This document shows positions 24,981 through 32,656 of a stretch of 64,000 nucleotides of DNA, piece by piece. The stretch is from positions 27,795-91,794 of the forward strand of contig JAPDJP010000015.1 in the NCBI GenBank assembly GCA_029259055.1. Reading direction: 5' to 3'. Numbering within the stretch: position 1 is the stretch's first letter; the number at the start of each line of letters is the position of its first letter. The notes beneath the pieces were generated by a model that saw only the letters and a list, made by a program, of their open reading frames with translations, did not search any database and had not been told where the DNA came from. The position numbers and the translations under genes are program-made. Source of the stretch: Thermoplasmatota archaeon (GTDB lineage Archaea; Thermoplasmatota; E2; UBA202; JdFR-43).

Positions 24981-25325
24981 ATGATAAAGATGATCTTCGG
25001 GAAAAAGAAAGAGGAATATATTGATTTGGAGGAATATGATATAGGTATAACAAAGGAAGAGGAAGCAAAGATGTATGTAAAAGTTGCAGAAATTCAAAGA
25101 TACGATGATTTGAAAGATTTTGCAAAATATGTTTATGAAGGAAATTTACTTATACTTGATATAACTCCAGTTTCAGTTGATGATATTGAATTAGAAAGAA
25201 TAATGAATGAATTAAAAAGGATAGTTAAAGATATAAATGGAGATATTGCTGGTTTAGATAGAAATCATTTCATAGTAACTCCCACTGGAGTAAAAATAGA
25301 CAGGAGAAAATTAAGAAAATTCTGA
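24981..25325 (+). CDS. sepF: SepF-like cell division protein (DUF552)
   Basis: 114 residues. Archaeal SepF anchors the FtsZ ring to the membrane. The N-terminus M-I-K-M-I-F-G-K-K-K is a short amphipathic membrane-targeting segment, followed by an acidic linker. The SepF core runs from about 28 (M-Y-V-K-V-A-E-I) to 108, with the family segments G-N-L-L-I-L-D-I-T-P and H-F-I-V-T-P-T-G-V. The length is typical of archaeal SepF. GTTTTAAAAAC at 24954-24964 is the likely TATA element, about 22 bases before the start. ftsZ is not in this window. Confidence 0.88.
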   Translation: MIKMIFGKKKEEYIDLEEYDIGITKEEEAKMYVKVAEIQRYDDLKDFAKYVYEGNLLILDITPVSVDDIELERIMNELKRIVKDINGDIAGLDRNHFIVTPTGVKIDRRKLRKF

Positions 25326-26294
25326 CTAACCCTTTAAAAATCTCTCTATTTCCAATATATCTAACCACTCTTCTTTACATTCGCAATCAACTTTTTCCAA
25401 TTTTTTTTCGTCCTGAGTAAGAGAAAATTCTTTGATTGCATTCAATACTTTCTTATCGCATTTTCCACAATTATGACTGCCTCTTTCTTTTCCGCCAGCT
25501 ACAACATCACATTTTATTACTCCATTATAAATTTCTTTAGTTTTCTTTAAAATATCAATAACAGTCCAAAGCCAAGGAGGACGATATAATTTTTTTCTCC
25601 ACATCATTTCAACAACTGTTTTTGAGTGAATAGAAACTGGATTAAATGATATCGTATTTGCCAGATCTTTTATTTTTTCGACACTATATAACGCATCCAT
25701 AATAGCTTGCTTTTCCGTTAAAAATGGGGGCTTGATTAGTAAATATACTTTTAATTCCTTTCCAAAAGAAATTACCTTTTCCGCTCCTTTCTTCCAATCA
25801 TTAAATTTAAATCCCTTGTTTATGCAGTATTCCAAAACCACATCATTTGCCGATTCCAAGCCCATTGCCACCTCAATTCTATAATCTTTAAAATTTTCTA
25901 AATTGTCAATAAATTCAGGCCTACTTTCTATTATAAATTTTTTTGCCTTAAATTTTTTAAATAAATATAATTGTAAATCCTTTGGTATTTCTTGCTCATC
26001 CAAAAAACTACCAGAAGTAAATATTTTAACTATTTCCTCATTTTTATATTCTTTATAAGCCATATCAATTTGTCTCTTTATATCTTCATATTCCGCATCA
26101 TATGTTTCTTTATAATATCCACACATTAAACAGCCAGATTTTTTTGCCCAATAGCAACCTTTTGTCCTCAAAATCAAAACAAAAGCGTTAACAACCTTAC
26201 CATCTAAAAGATCCTTTTCTCTCCATATTCTTGGCTTTTTAACTTTTTTTCTGTATTCCTTTTTTTCCTTAGCAAATTTTTCTAGCTCCTTCAT
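25326..26294 (-). CDS. Archaeosine biosynthesis radical SAM protein, RaSEA-type (TIGR01210)
   Basis: 322 residues. The radical SAM cluster is C-Y-W-A-K-K-S-G-C-L-M-C, a C-x7-C-x2-C pattern instead of C-x3-C-x2-C, which is characteristic of this family. Members pair with the ArcS amidinotransferase-like protein to convert the lysine adduct of preQ0-tRNA to archaeosine at tRNA position 15. Other support: I-F-T-S-G-S-F-L-D, I-E-S-R-P-E-F-I, V-A-M-G-L-E-S-A, and a C-terminal Cys-rich part (H-N-C-G-K-C-D and C-E-C). I chose the ATG at 26294, which overlaps the DUF47 stop as ATGA, over an upstream ATG at 26318. It is translationally coupled to the phosphate-transport genes, an unexpected context. 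ArcS is not seen here. Confidence 0.85.
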   Translation of the reverse strand: MKELEKFAKEKKEYRKKVKKPRIWREKDLLDGKVVNAFVLILRTKGCYWAKKSGCLMCGYYKETYDAEYEDIKRQIDMAYKEYKNEEIVKIFTSGSFLDEQEIPKDLQLYLFKKFKAKKFIIESRPEFIDNLENFKDYRIEVAMGLESANDVVLEYCINKGFKFNDWKKGAEKVISFGKELKVYLLIKPPFLTEKQAIMDALYSVEKIKDLANTISFNPVSIHSKTVVEMMWRKKLYRPPWLWTVIDILKKTKEIYNGVIKCDVVAGGKERGSHNCGKCDKKVLNAIKEFSLTQDEKKLEKVDCECKEEWLDILEIERFLKG

Positions 26295-26974
26295 TTGGCA
26301 ATCATCGCCCTCAGCCAATCAGCAACGTTTTCCGCATGGTCAGCAATGTCATCAATCCAGTCAACTATCTTCAGCAGATGATATTCATCCATTGGATTAA
26401 GCTTATCTTCAATTTCATAGATTTTTTTTGTTATTTCATATCTAATTCTATCTGCTTCCCATTCCTTCCTATGAACTCTGTGAATAAATTCTTTTGTTTC
26501 CTTTCTTTCCTTATCAACAAATCCAGTTTCGATTAGATCCCTAACATTTCCAACCGCTTTTTCCATTTCCTCAACAGTTTCAGCCACTAATTCCATATGC
26601 TTCTTAAAATCATCCTTTAATTCATCTGGAATTTTAGTATGCCTTAAATCCAACAATTGAGCCAAATTTTCCGCATGGTCAAGAATTGCATCCTGCTCTC
26701 TAAGTAACCATAAAAAATATTTTTTATCCACAGGCATAAAAACAGAACGAGGTAAATGAGCTCTTATATTTCCTTTAATTAAATCCGCCTCATGCTCCAA
26801 TCTTGAAACTTTTTCCGCAACTTCATGAAAACTTTCATAATTTCCATCAATATATTTTAACACTCCTTCCTTTAAAATTGTTATACACTCTCTTACCTTA
26901 CTCATATGCTCTAGTAAACCAGCAAATGGTGACTTTTTCCGATATATTCCCTCAACCGGCACTCTATAAGGCAT
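26291..26974 (-). CDS. DUF47 / PhoU-like phosphate transport regulator (TIGR00153)
   Basis: 227 residues, all-helical PhoU-like fold. The conserved segments are F-A-G-L-L-E-H-M-S-K-V, R-L-E-H-E-A-D (metal-binding acidic and His residues), R-E-Q-D-A-I-L-D-H-A-E-N and I-V-D-W-I-D-D-I-A-D-H-A-E-N. The start is the ATG at 26974 inside a TAATG overlap with the PiT stop; a longer in-frame reading to 27046 would lie inside the transporter gene. DUF47 proteins are encoded with PiT transporters and are thought to modulate them at the membrane. It is followed with ATGA overlap by the RaSEA gene. Confidence 0.93.
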   Translation of the reverse strand: MPYRVPVEGIYRKKSPFAGLLEHMSKVRECITILKEGVLKYIDGNYESFHEVAEKVSRLEHEADLIKGNIRAHLPRSVFMPVDKKYFLWLLREQDAILDHAENLAQLLDLRHTKIPDELKDDFKKHMELVAETVEEMEKAVGNVRDLIETGFVDKERKETKEFIHRVHRKEWEADRIRYEITKKIYEIEDKLNPMDEYHLLKIVDWIDDIADHAENVADWLRAMIAK

Positions 26975-28170
26975 TAAAATATTATTGATAATCCTATATA
27001 AATTAATATCGATGTTATTATTGTAGCGGGAAGCGTTAATAACCATGATAAAACAATCCTCTTTATTATGCTTAAATCAATAGCTGCCAATCCTCTTGCT
27101 AAACCAACGCCTACAACAGCACCAACAACAACATGTGTTGTAGAAATGGGTAAGCCCAATTTTGAAGCCGCTAAAACGACGGTAGCAGCTGAGAAATCAA
27201 CGCTAAATCCTCTAGTATTTGTTAAAGAAGTTATTTTCCCTCCAACAGTTCTTATTACTTTATATCCCCATGTTAGAATCCCCAATGCTATGCCAAATCC
27301 ACCAAAAGCAAGTAAATAGGCAGTGTCAATTTCTTTCCATGCAATAGCAAGAACAACCGCAACCGGCGCAATAGCATTTGCAACATCATTTGCTCCATGT
27401 GAGAAGGCAACATAACAAGAAGTCATTATCTGGAGGCGCCTAAACATTCTTTCCACGATTTCGTATCCTTTTCCACTAAATCTTTTCGCAAGAAACCCTC
27501 CTATTATTCCAGCAATTAATGCAATTAATGCGGAAATAAGAACATATTCTGTAGTTTCAAATCCAAGTATTTCTCCAGCTCTTGTTTTCATAAAAATTGA
27601 AAGGAAAATTATGAAAATCGTTAAAGCAATAAAAATAGGACTAAGTTTTTTTGCATATCTAACAGGCTCCTTTTTAGCAAATATAAAGAAGCGAATTATA
27701 CCAAACACCAAAAACGCAAGCAATGCCCCCGCCAGAGGCGAAAGAGCCCAAGATATTACAACTTTTCCCAATGTATCCCATTTTATTGCGGATAAGCCTC
27801 CTTGTATTAATCCAAATCCTGTTACTCCACCAACTATTGCATGCGTTGTTGAAACCGGCAATTCTTTCCATGTAGAGAGCGTAACAAAAATGGATGCAGA
27901 AAGCAAAGCTGCTAAAAATCCAAGCATAACATCCGTTTTTGCAATTGAAGAAACATCCACAATTCCCCCTTTAACAGTATCTGTCACATGCTTTCCCACT
28001 AAAACAGCTCCTAAAAAGTTTAATATAGAAGCAATTATTAGGGCCTGTCTCAACGAAATTGCTTTTGCTCCAACTGCGGTGGACATCGAGTTTGCCACAT
28101 CATTAGAGCCAATATTCCAAGCCATATATAAACCAGAAAAAATAGCAATTATGATTATGGCAATAAGCAT
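26974..28170 (-). CDS. pitA: PiT-family inorganic phosphate transporter
   Basis: 398 residues with about ten membrane helices. Both PiT signatures are visible: G-S-N-D-V-A-N-S-M-S-T-A-V-G near 25 and G-A-N-D-V-A-N-A-I-A-P near 260, each followed later by a P-[VI]-S-T-T-H motif. It imports phosphate, or a metal-phosphate, coupled to H+ or Na+. It is first in the operon pitA-DUF47-RaSEA, all overlapping by 1-4 bases. The promoter is the shared TATA at 28188-28203, about 25 bases upstream. The divergent neighbour is a Lrp-type ligand-binding protein. Confidence 0.96.
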   Translation of the reverse strand: MLIAIIIIAIFSGLYMAWNIGSNDVANSMSTAVGAKAISLRQALIIASILNFLGAVLVGKHVTDTVKGGIVDVSSIAKTDVMLGFLAALLSASIFVTLSTWKELPVSTTHAIVGGVTGFGLIQGGLSAIKWDTLGKVVISWALSPLAGALLAFLVFGIIRFFIFAKKEPVRYAKKLSPIFIALTIFIIFLSIFMKTRAGEILGFETTEYVLISALIALIAGIIGGFLAKRFSGKGYEIVERMFRRLQIMTSCYVAFSHGANDVANAIAPVAVVLAIAWKEIDTAYLLAFGGFGIALGILTWGYKVIRTVGGKITSLTNTRGFSVDFSAATVVLAASKLGLPISTTHVVVGAVVGVGLARGLAAIDLSIIKRIVLSWLLTLPATIITSILIYIGLSIIF

Positions 28171-28187
28171 GTTGGTAATATATGGCT

Positions 28188-28203
28188 AAAATTTATAATT
28201 TAT
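28188..28203. promoter_or_regulatory. Shared bidirectional TATA element (pitA and RAM-domain gene)
   Basis: AAAATTTATAATTTAT is nearly palindromic. It lies about 18-33 bases before both the pitA start (28170, minus) and the RAM-gene start (28222, plus). Only 51 bases separate the two start codons, so one TATA box at leaderless spacing must serve both directions, or two boxes overlap. Confidence 0.55.
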
Positions 28204-28221
28204 CATGCGATTTCTTATTTC

Positions 28222-28461
28222 ATGATAAAAGCTTATATTCTAATATTAACGTACGTTGGCAATCTAAAAGTGGTATTGGAAGAAATGAGAAAGCTTGAAA
28301 ATATAGAAAGTATTGCTGTCGTAGCTGGAGATTATGATATAATTGTTAAAGCTAAAGTAAATAGTTTAGAAGAGTTGATGGAATTAACAGATAAAATTCA
28401 TTCAATAAAGGGTGTTAAAAGAACAAATACACAAGTTATTGAAAAAGAGATTGTAGCATGA
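28222..28461 (+). CDS. Stand-alone Lrp/AsnC ligand-binding (RAM) domain protein
   Basis: 79 residues containing only the RAM/AsnC effector domain, a beta-alpha-beta-beta-alpha-beta fold: I-K-A-Y-I-L-I, I-E-S-I-A-V-V-A-G-D-Y-D-I-I-V-K-A and I-K-G-V-K-R-T-N-T. There is no helix-turn-helix, so it cannot bind DNA alone. Such proteins are known to bind amino acids or to assemble with full Lrp proteins. It overlaps the next gene by 4 bases (ATGA), and that gene encodes a transporter carrying the same domain at its C-terminus. The two RAM domains share the V-A-G-x-Y-D-I-I motif, so they may form mixed dimers. Confidence 0.9.
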   Translation: MIKAYILILTYVGNLKVVLEEMRKLENIESIAVVAGDYDIIVKAKVNSLEELMELTDKIHSIKGVKRTNTQVIEKEIVA

Positions 28462-29678
28462 GGATAAGAAAGAAATATTTATTTTATGTGCTGGGCATAC
28501 TTTCTTCAGCAATAGGAGCGATAGTCACAATTATTGATACATATATTTCAGTAATTTACGTAAAAGACCCATGGGCTTTGTGCTTAGCCATATTCTTAGC
28601 AGGCATAATAATTACTTTTATATTATGCCTTATTCTTTCCATTCCAATAAAAGGAAAAAGTATAGGAGCAAGAATTGACCCATCTTTTAGGAAGCTGAGA
28701 TTATTAAGAAAAAAAGAGTTAAAATATCATTTAGCTGCTGGCATAGGAAATGCAACAGCAACAATCGCATATTTTATGATAATCTCCCTATATAAAGACC
28801 CTTCAGCTGTTCTTTCTTTCTTTCAAATAGTGATACTATATTTATTGCTAATAGAATCAATAGCAGAAAAAAATGCGCCCACGCTGGCGGAGGTTCAATC
28901 ATCTATTGTTGTTACATTTGGGGCGATACTATCATCTTTTTCTTTAAAAGGAGAGATAAATTTTTTTGGACTTTTAGTTGTATTCCTTATTCTTAATCCT
29001 TCTTGGGTTGTATTTTCGATTTATCAGAGAAAGCTCAAAATAATGAAGATAGATAGCTGTTATAATGATTCAATAAATATTAGATTTTGGAATCTATTCT
29101 TTACAACAATTTTTACGACAATATTTGTTTATTTTATAAGAAGAGATGCTTTCTATTTAGCTTTTGATGTGTTAAAGTACTGGTATTTCTTTTTTATATC
29201 TATGGGGGTGACTTTCTTTTCATATATACTCTATATAAGAGCATTGGGATTGGGAAAGGCGAGCGTTACGCAAGCTGTTAAATCCCTCACCATAATCTTT
29301 TCTATTCCCCTCACATTTATACTTGCAAAAATCACTCCAGTTATAGTATTTGAATCTATAACGCATGCAATAATAAAAATGATTGGAATCATTTTAGTTG
29401 TCTTGGGAGTAATATCATTTGCTTTAACAGAAGTTAAGGCATATATCTTTATAAAGGCAAAGACAGGATATGCAGCAAGCCAAATAATAGATAAAATATG
29501 GAAAATTAAGGGTATAACAAGTGTCGCTGCTGTAGCTGGAAGATATGATATTATTGCAAAAGCAAGAATAAGAACCTTGGGTAAAGGATATGAGAGGATA
29601 ATAAGAGCATTAGAAAAAGTAAAAGGAATAGAAAGTTTTGAATGGCAATCTATATTAAAAGAATGGGAGGAAATATGA
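28458..29678 (+). CDS. EamA/DMT-like multispanning transporter fused to a C-terminal RAM (Lrp-type) domain
   Basis: 406 residues. About ten membrane helices span residues 8-325; the arrangement and the late L-G-x-A-S-V-T-Q-A segment resemble the drug/metabolite transporter superfamily. After a short linker, residues about 328-400 form an AsnC/Lrp ligand-binding domain: K-A-Y-I-F-I-K-A, G-I-T-S-V-A-A-V-A-G-R-Y-D-I-I-A-K-A and V-K-G-I-E-S-F. The RAM domain, which usually senses amino acids, would face the cytoplasm and could gate transport. The upstream gene encodes a free RAM domain, and translation is coupled. The ATGA overlap with the phosphorylase extends the operon. The substrate is unknown. 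Confidence 0.82.
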   Translation: MRIRKKYLFYVLGILSSAIGAIVTIIDTYISVIYVKDPWALCLAIFLAGIIITFILCLILSIPIKGKSIGARIDPSFRKLRLLRKKELKYHLAAGIGNATATIAYFMIISLYKDPSAVLSFFQIVILYLLLIESIAEKNAPTLAEVQSSIVVTFGAILSSFSLKGEINFFGLLVVFLILNPSWVVFSIYQRKLKIMKIDSCYNDSINIRFWNLFFTTIFTTIFVYFIRRDAFYLAFDVLKYWYFFFISMGVTFFSYILYIRALGLGKASVTQAVKSLTIIFSIPLTFILAKITPVIVFESITHAIIKMIGIILVVLGVISFALTEVKAYIFIKAKTGYAASQIIDKIWKIKGITSVAAVAGRYDIIAKARIRTLGKGYERIIRALEKVKGIESFEWQSILKEWEEI

Positions 29679-30409
29679 AAATAGGAATAATTGGAGGAAC
29701 TGGCTTTTATGAAATGGAAGGGAATGAATTAGAAATAGAAACAGAATATGGAAAAATTTTGGTTTACAAACTAAAAGACAATATATTTTTTCTCCCCCGC
29801 CATGGCAAGAAACATAAACCAGCTCATGTAGTAAATTACAAGGGAAATATAAAAGCAATGGAAAAATTAGGCATAGAAAGAATTATAGCAATAAATACTG
29901 TTGGTTCAATGAAGAAAAATATAAAGCCGGGCTCAATTTTTATTCCAAACGATTTTATTGATTTTACAAAAAGAAAAACAACTTTTTACGATGATATTGC
30001 GGTGCATATCGATATGAGCCAACCTTTTTGTCCAGTAATAAGGAAAATTTTAGTGGAAGAAGCAAAAAAGAAAGGAAATGTATATGAAGGAATATATGTT
30101 GCCACAGAAGGGCCAAGACTTGAAACAAAAGCGGAGATTACAATGTTTAAAAATTTTGCTCATGTTGTTGGAATGACTTTGGTACCAGAGGCAATTTTGG
30201 CCAGAGAGATAGGAATATGTTATGCTTCTATTTGTTTAGTTTCAAATTATGCTGCTGGATTGCAAAGGGAGTTAAGCATTGAAGAAATAAAAGAGATGTA
30301 CAAAAAAAATAAAGATATTATAATCTCTATCATAAATGAAAGCATAAAGAGAATACCAAAAAAGAGAGAATGCGATTGTAAAAATGCTTTCGAAAAAGGA
30401 AAGTTATGA
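29675..30409 (+). CDS. Purine nucleoside phosphorylase of the MTAP/MTIP family
   Basis: 244 residues. It cleaves 5'-methylthio-purine nucleosides with phosphate in methionine salvage. Signatures: I-G-I-I-G-G-T-G-F-Y, the phosphate-binding L-P-R-H-G-K-K-H, E-G-P-R-L-E-T and G-M-T-L-V-P-E-A-I-L-A-R-E. The purine-site segment reads S-N-Y-A-A-G, whereas adenosine-specific MTAPs have Asp residues (T-D-Y-D). Asn there is associated with 6-oxopurines, so methylthioinosine phosphorylase is more likely than MTAP. The ATG at 29675 overlaps the previous stop (ATGA) and is preceded by GGGAGG, which excludes the longer start at 29642. It ends in a Cys-containing tail (C-D-C). Confidence 0.88.
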   Translation: MKIGIIGGTGFYEMEGNELEIETEYGKILVYKLKDNIFFLPRHGKKHKPAHVVNYKGNIKAMEKLGIERIIAINTVGSMKKNIKPGSIFIPNDFIDFTKRKTTFYDDIAVHIDMSQPFCPVIRKILVEEAKKKGNVYEGIYVATEGPRLETKAEITMFKNFAHVVGMTLVPEAILAREIGICYASICLVSNYAAGLQRELSIEEIKEMYKKNKDIIISIINESIKRIPKKRECDCKNAFEKGKL

Positions 30410-30660
30410 TATAAACAAGCTTGTAGAATTTGTATACAGCATTTAGGAATCTACCAAAGGAAAAAATGAATTGATAGGAACAGTAGCTTTGGTATATAAT
30501 TGGGAAAAGAAATTGATTGGATACCTCATTTTAATGAACAGTAGAAATGGATTTATTGAATTTTTACAGAAAACACGTTTTTAAAAAATTTAGAAGGTAT
30601 AAAGATTTTGTTATTATGAGAAAGGCTTATAAGTTTCTTTACAGGCCATTACTTTTATAA
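30384..30660 (+). pseudogene. Decayed ORF with several reading-frame lesions, family unknown
   Basis: From ATG 30384, inside the end of the phosphorylase gene, a frame reads M-L-S-K-K-E-S-Y-D-I-N-K-L-V-E-F-V-Y, then hits TAG 30444. Past the stop the same frame continues with protein-like sequence (G-T-V-A-L-V-Y-N-W-E-K-K-L-I-G-Y-L-I-L) to TAA 30582. A shifted frame then gives F-Y-R-K-H-V-F-K-K-F-R-R-Y-K-D-F-V-I-M-R and runs to TAA 30658. An alternative middle frame reads Y-T-A-F-R-N-L-P-K-E-K. The pieces join into one coherent protein of about 90 residues if two or three single-base indels are allowed. It explains the otherwise empty 30410-30687 gap. It may be a real pseudogene or sequence error; I do not recognise it. 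Confidence 0.45.
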
Positions 30661-30663
30661 ATA
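30652..30663 (+). promoter_or_regulatory. TATA box of radA
   Basis: CTTTTATAAATA lies about 30 bases before the ATG at 30688. It favours that start over a TTG at 30664 that directly adjoins the box. Confidence 0.45.
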
Positions 30664-30687
30664 TTGCATGTATTGAAAAATGATAGA

Positions 30688-31623
30688 ATGTTTGAACTTG
30701 AGGATTTGCCTGGTGTTGGGCCTGCAATTGCAAAAAAGTTGGAAGAAGCAGGCTATACAGATTTAATGGCTATTGCTGTCGCATCCCCTGCTGAACTGGC
30801 GGAAATAGCGGATATTGGTGAGGGCACAGCTGCAAAAATAATTCAAGCTGCTCGTGAAAAAGCTGATGTTGGAGATTTTGAAACTGGCGATGTTTTATTG
30901 GAAAAATTGCAAGAGAGAAAGCATTTAACAACTGGCTCAAAAGCATTGGATGAATTGTTAGGGGGAGGATTTGAAACGCAGGCAATAACTGAATTATTTG
31001 GAGAATTTGGCTCTGGAAAGACGCAAATTGCCCACCAATTATGTGTAAATGTTCAGTTGCCCGAAGACCAAGGAGGATTGGAAGGAGAAGCAATATTTAT
31101 CGATACTGAAAACACCTTTAGGCCTGAAAGAATTCTACAGATGGCGGAGGGATTGGGTTTAGATGGAAAAGAAGTTTTGAAAAAAATACATGTTGCAAGT
31201 GCCTTTAATTCAAATCATCAAATGATGCTCGCTGAAAAGGCGATGGAACTTGCCAAGGAATATCCAATAAAGTTATTAGTTGTAGATTCATTAACCGGGC
31301 ATTTTAGAGCAGAATATGTTGGAAGAGGAGCATTGGCGGAAAGACAGCAAAAGTTGAATAAACATATGCATACTTTGTTAAGATTTGCTCGCATATATAA
31401 TGCTGTAATATGCGTTACTAATCAAGTTGCCGCTCGTCCAGATGTTTTCTTTGGAGATCCAACACAACCAATAGGAGGGCATATAGTTGGACATACAGCT
31501 ATGTTTAGAGTATATTTAAGAAAATCAAAAGGAGGAAAAAGAATAGCTAGGCTTATTGACTCACCACATTTGCCAGAAGGAGAGGCAGTTTTTACTGTAA
31601 GGGAAGAAGGAATTAGAGATTAG
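30688..31623 (+). CDS. radA: DNA repair and recombination protein RadA
   Basis: 311-residue archaeal RecA/Rad51 recombinase forming filaments on single-stranded DNA. An N-terminal helix-hairpin-helix domain (about 1-60, L-P-G-V-G-P-A-I-A) is followed by the ATPase core. Walker A is G-E-F-G-S-G-K-T near 107-114, the Walker B strand L-L-V-V-D-S is near 195, and the L2-proximal N-Q-V-A-A-R-P-D and G-G-H-I-V-G-H segments are present. No intein is inserted. The ATG at 30688 begins [10 protein letters not shown], as in other RadA proteins. hypE starts one base after its stop, so the two are probably cotranscribed. Confidence 0.97.
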   Translation: MFELEDLPGVGPAIAKKLEEAGYTDLMAIAVASPAELAEIADIGEGTAAKIIQAAREKADVGDFETGDVLLEKLQERKHLTTGSKALDELLGGGFETQAITELFGEFGSGKTQIAHQLCVNVQLPEDQGGLEGEAIFIDTENTFRPERILQMAEGLGLDGKEVLKKIHVASAFNSNHQMMLAEKAMELAKEYPIKLLVVDSLTGHFRAEYVGRGALAERQQKLNKHMHTLLRFARIYNAVICVTNQVAARPDVFFGDPTQPIGGHIVGHTAMFRVYLRKSKGGKRIARLIDSPHLPEGEAVFTVREEGIRD

Positions 31624-31624
31624 A

Positions 31625-32656
31625 ATGAAAAGAATACAATTATCGCATGGAGCGGGCGGAAAAGAAATGGGCAAACTTATAAAAGAATATATAGTCAAAA
31701 ATTTTAAAAATAATAAGGCGGAGGTGCCTTTGGAAGCTTTAGATGATTCAGCTGTTTTAGATGGTATAGTTTTTACTACAGATAGTCATACTGTTCAACC
31801 GGTTTTTTTTCCAGGCGGAGATATAGGAAAACTTGCTGTATGTGGCACAGTAAATGATATTGCTTGCTTGGGTGCTACTCCAGTGGCGATGGCAACCGCA
31901 ATGGTAATAGAAGAAGGATTCCCTATGGAAAAATTTGAAGAAATTTTAAAAAGCATGGCTATGGCTGCTGAGGAAGCAGGCGTTGAAATTATTACAGGAG
32001 ATACAAAAGTTGTTGAAAGGGGAGGAATAAAAGATATTGTTGTAACTACTACTGCTATAGGTAAAGAAAGCAGGTGGCTAAAAAGCAATTGGAAAATAGC
32101 TGGGAGAAAAGGAAAATGGCTTCTCGATTCGATGCTTAGACCGGGAGATAAAATAATAATAAATGGTTGCATAGCAGACCATGGAATAGCGATAATTTCT
32201 AAAAGAGAAGGATATGGATTTGAAGGAAGCGTTGTTTCAGATGTTGCACCTTTGAATGGCTTAATGGAAGAAGCTTTGAAGGAAGGAGGGGTTGTGGCGG
32301 CAAAAGATGCTACTCGAGGAGGAATAGCAAACGCTTTGAATGAGATGGCGGAGAAATCAAAAGTTGGAATTATAATTTATGAAGATAGCATACCAATAAA
32401 TGATGCTACTCTTGCAGCCTGTGAAATGCTGGGCTTAGACCCATATTCAATAGGGAATGAAGGAAAAATGCTGTTTGGTGTAACAAAAGAAAAGGCTGAG
32501 GATGTTTTAAAAGCAATAAGGAAGCATAAATATGGAAAAAAAGCAGAAATTATAGGAGAAGTTATAGAAGGAAATTATGTTATTCTGGAGACAAGCGTGG
32601 GAGGAAGACGTATTTTAGATGCTCCTATTGGGGACCCAATCCCAAGGATATGTTAG
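31625..32656 (+). CDS. hypE: Hydrogenase maturation protein HypE
   Basis: 343 residues. HypE dehydrates a thiocarbamate on its C-terminal Cys to a thiocyanate, the source of the cyanide ligands of [NiFe]-hydrogenase iron. The AIR-synthase-like fold is complete: L-S-H-G-A-G-G-K-E-M at the N-terminus, a conserved D-D-S-A-V-L, V-N-D-I-A-C-L-G-A, T-R-G-G-I-A-N-A-L, and the terminal P-R-I-C bearing the reactive Cys. An insertion of about 20 residues near 145-165 (R-W-L-K-S-N-W-K-I-A-G-R-K-G-K-W) is unusual. No other hyp or hydrogenase gene is in the window. It ends convergently with a transglutaminase-like gene, overlapping by 4 bases. Confidence 0.95.
   Translation: MKRIQLSHGAGGKEMGKLIKEYIVKNFKNNKAEVPLEALDDSAVLDGIVFTTDSHTVQPVFFPGGDIGKLAVCGTVNDIACLGATPVAMATAMVIEEGFPMEKFEEILKSMAMAAEEAGVEIITGDTKVVERGGIKDIVVTTTAIGKESRWLKSNWKIAGRKGKWLLDSMLRPGDKIIINGCIADHGIAIISKREGYGFEGSVVSDVAPLNGLMEEALKEGGVVAAKDATRGGIANALNEMAEKSKVGIIIYEDSIPINDATLAACEMLGLDPYSIGNEGKMLFGVTKEKAEDVLKAIRKHKYGKKAEIIGEVIEGNYVILETSVGGRRILDAPIGDPIPRIC

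Noticed and set aside
27611-28189. A 192-codon plus-strand ORF
   Set aside because: It lies antisense to the strongly recognisable phosphate transporter gene and has no family features, so it is a shadow frame.
30444-30446. In-frame TAG as a possible pyrrolysine codon
   Set aside because: The surrounding ORF also needs frame shifts to stay open, and no pyl genes are in the window. Decay or sequence error is simpler.
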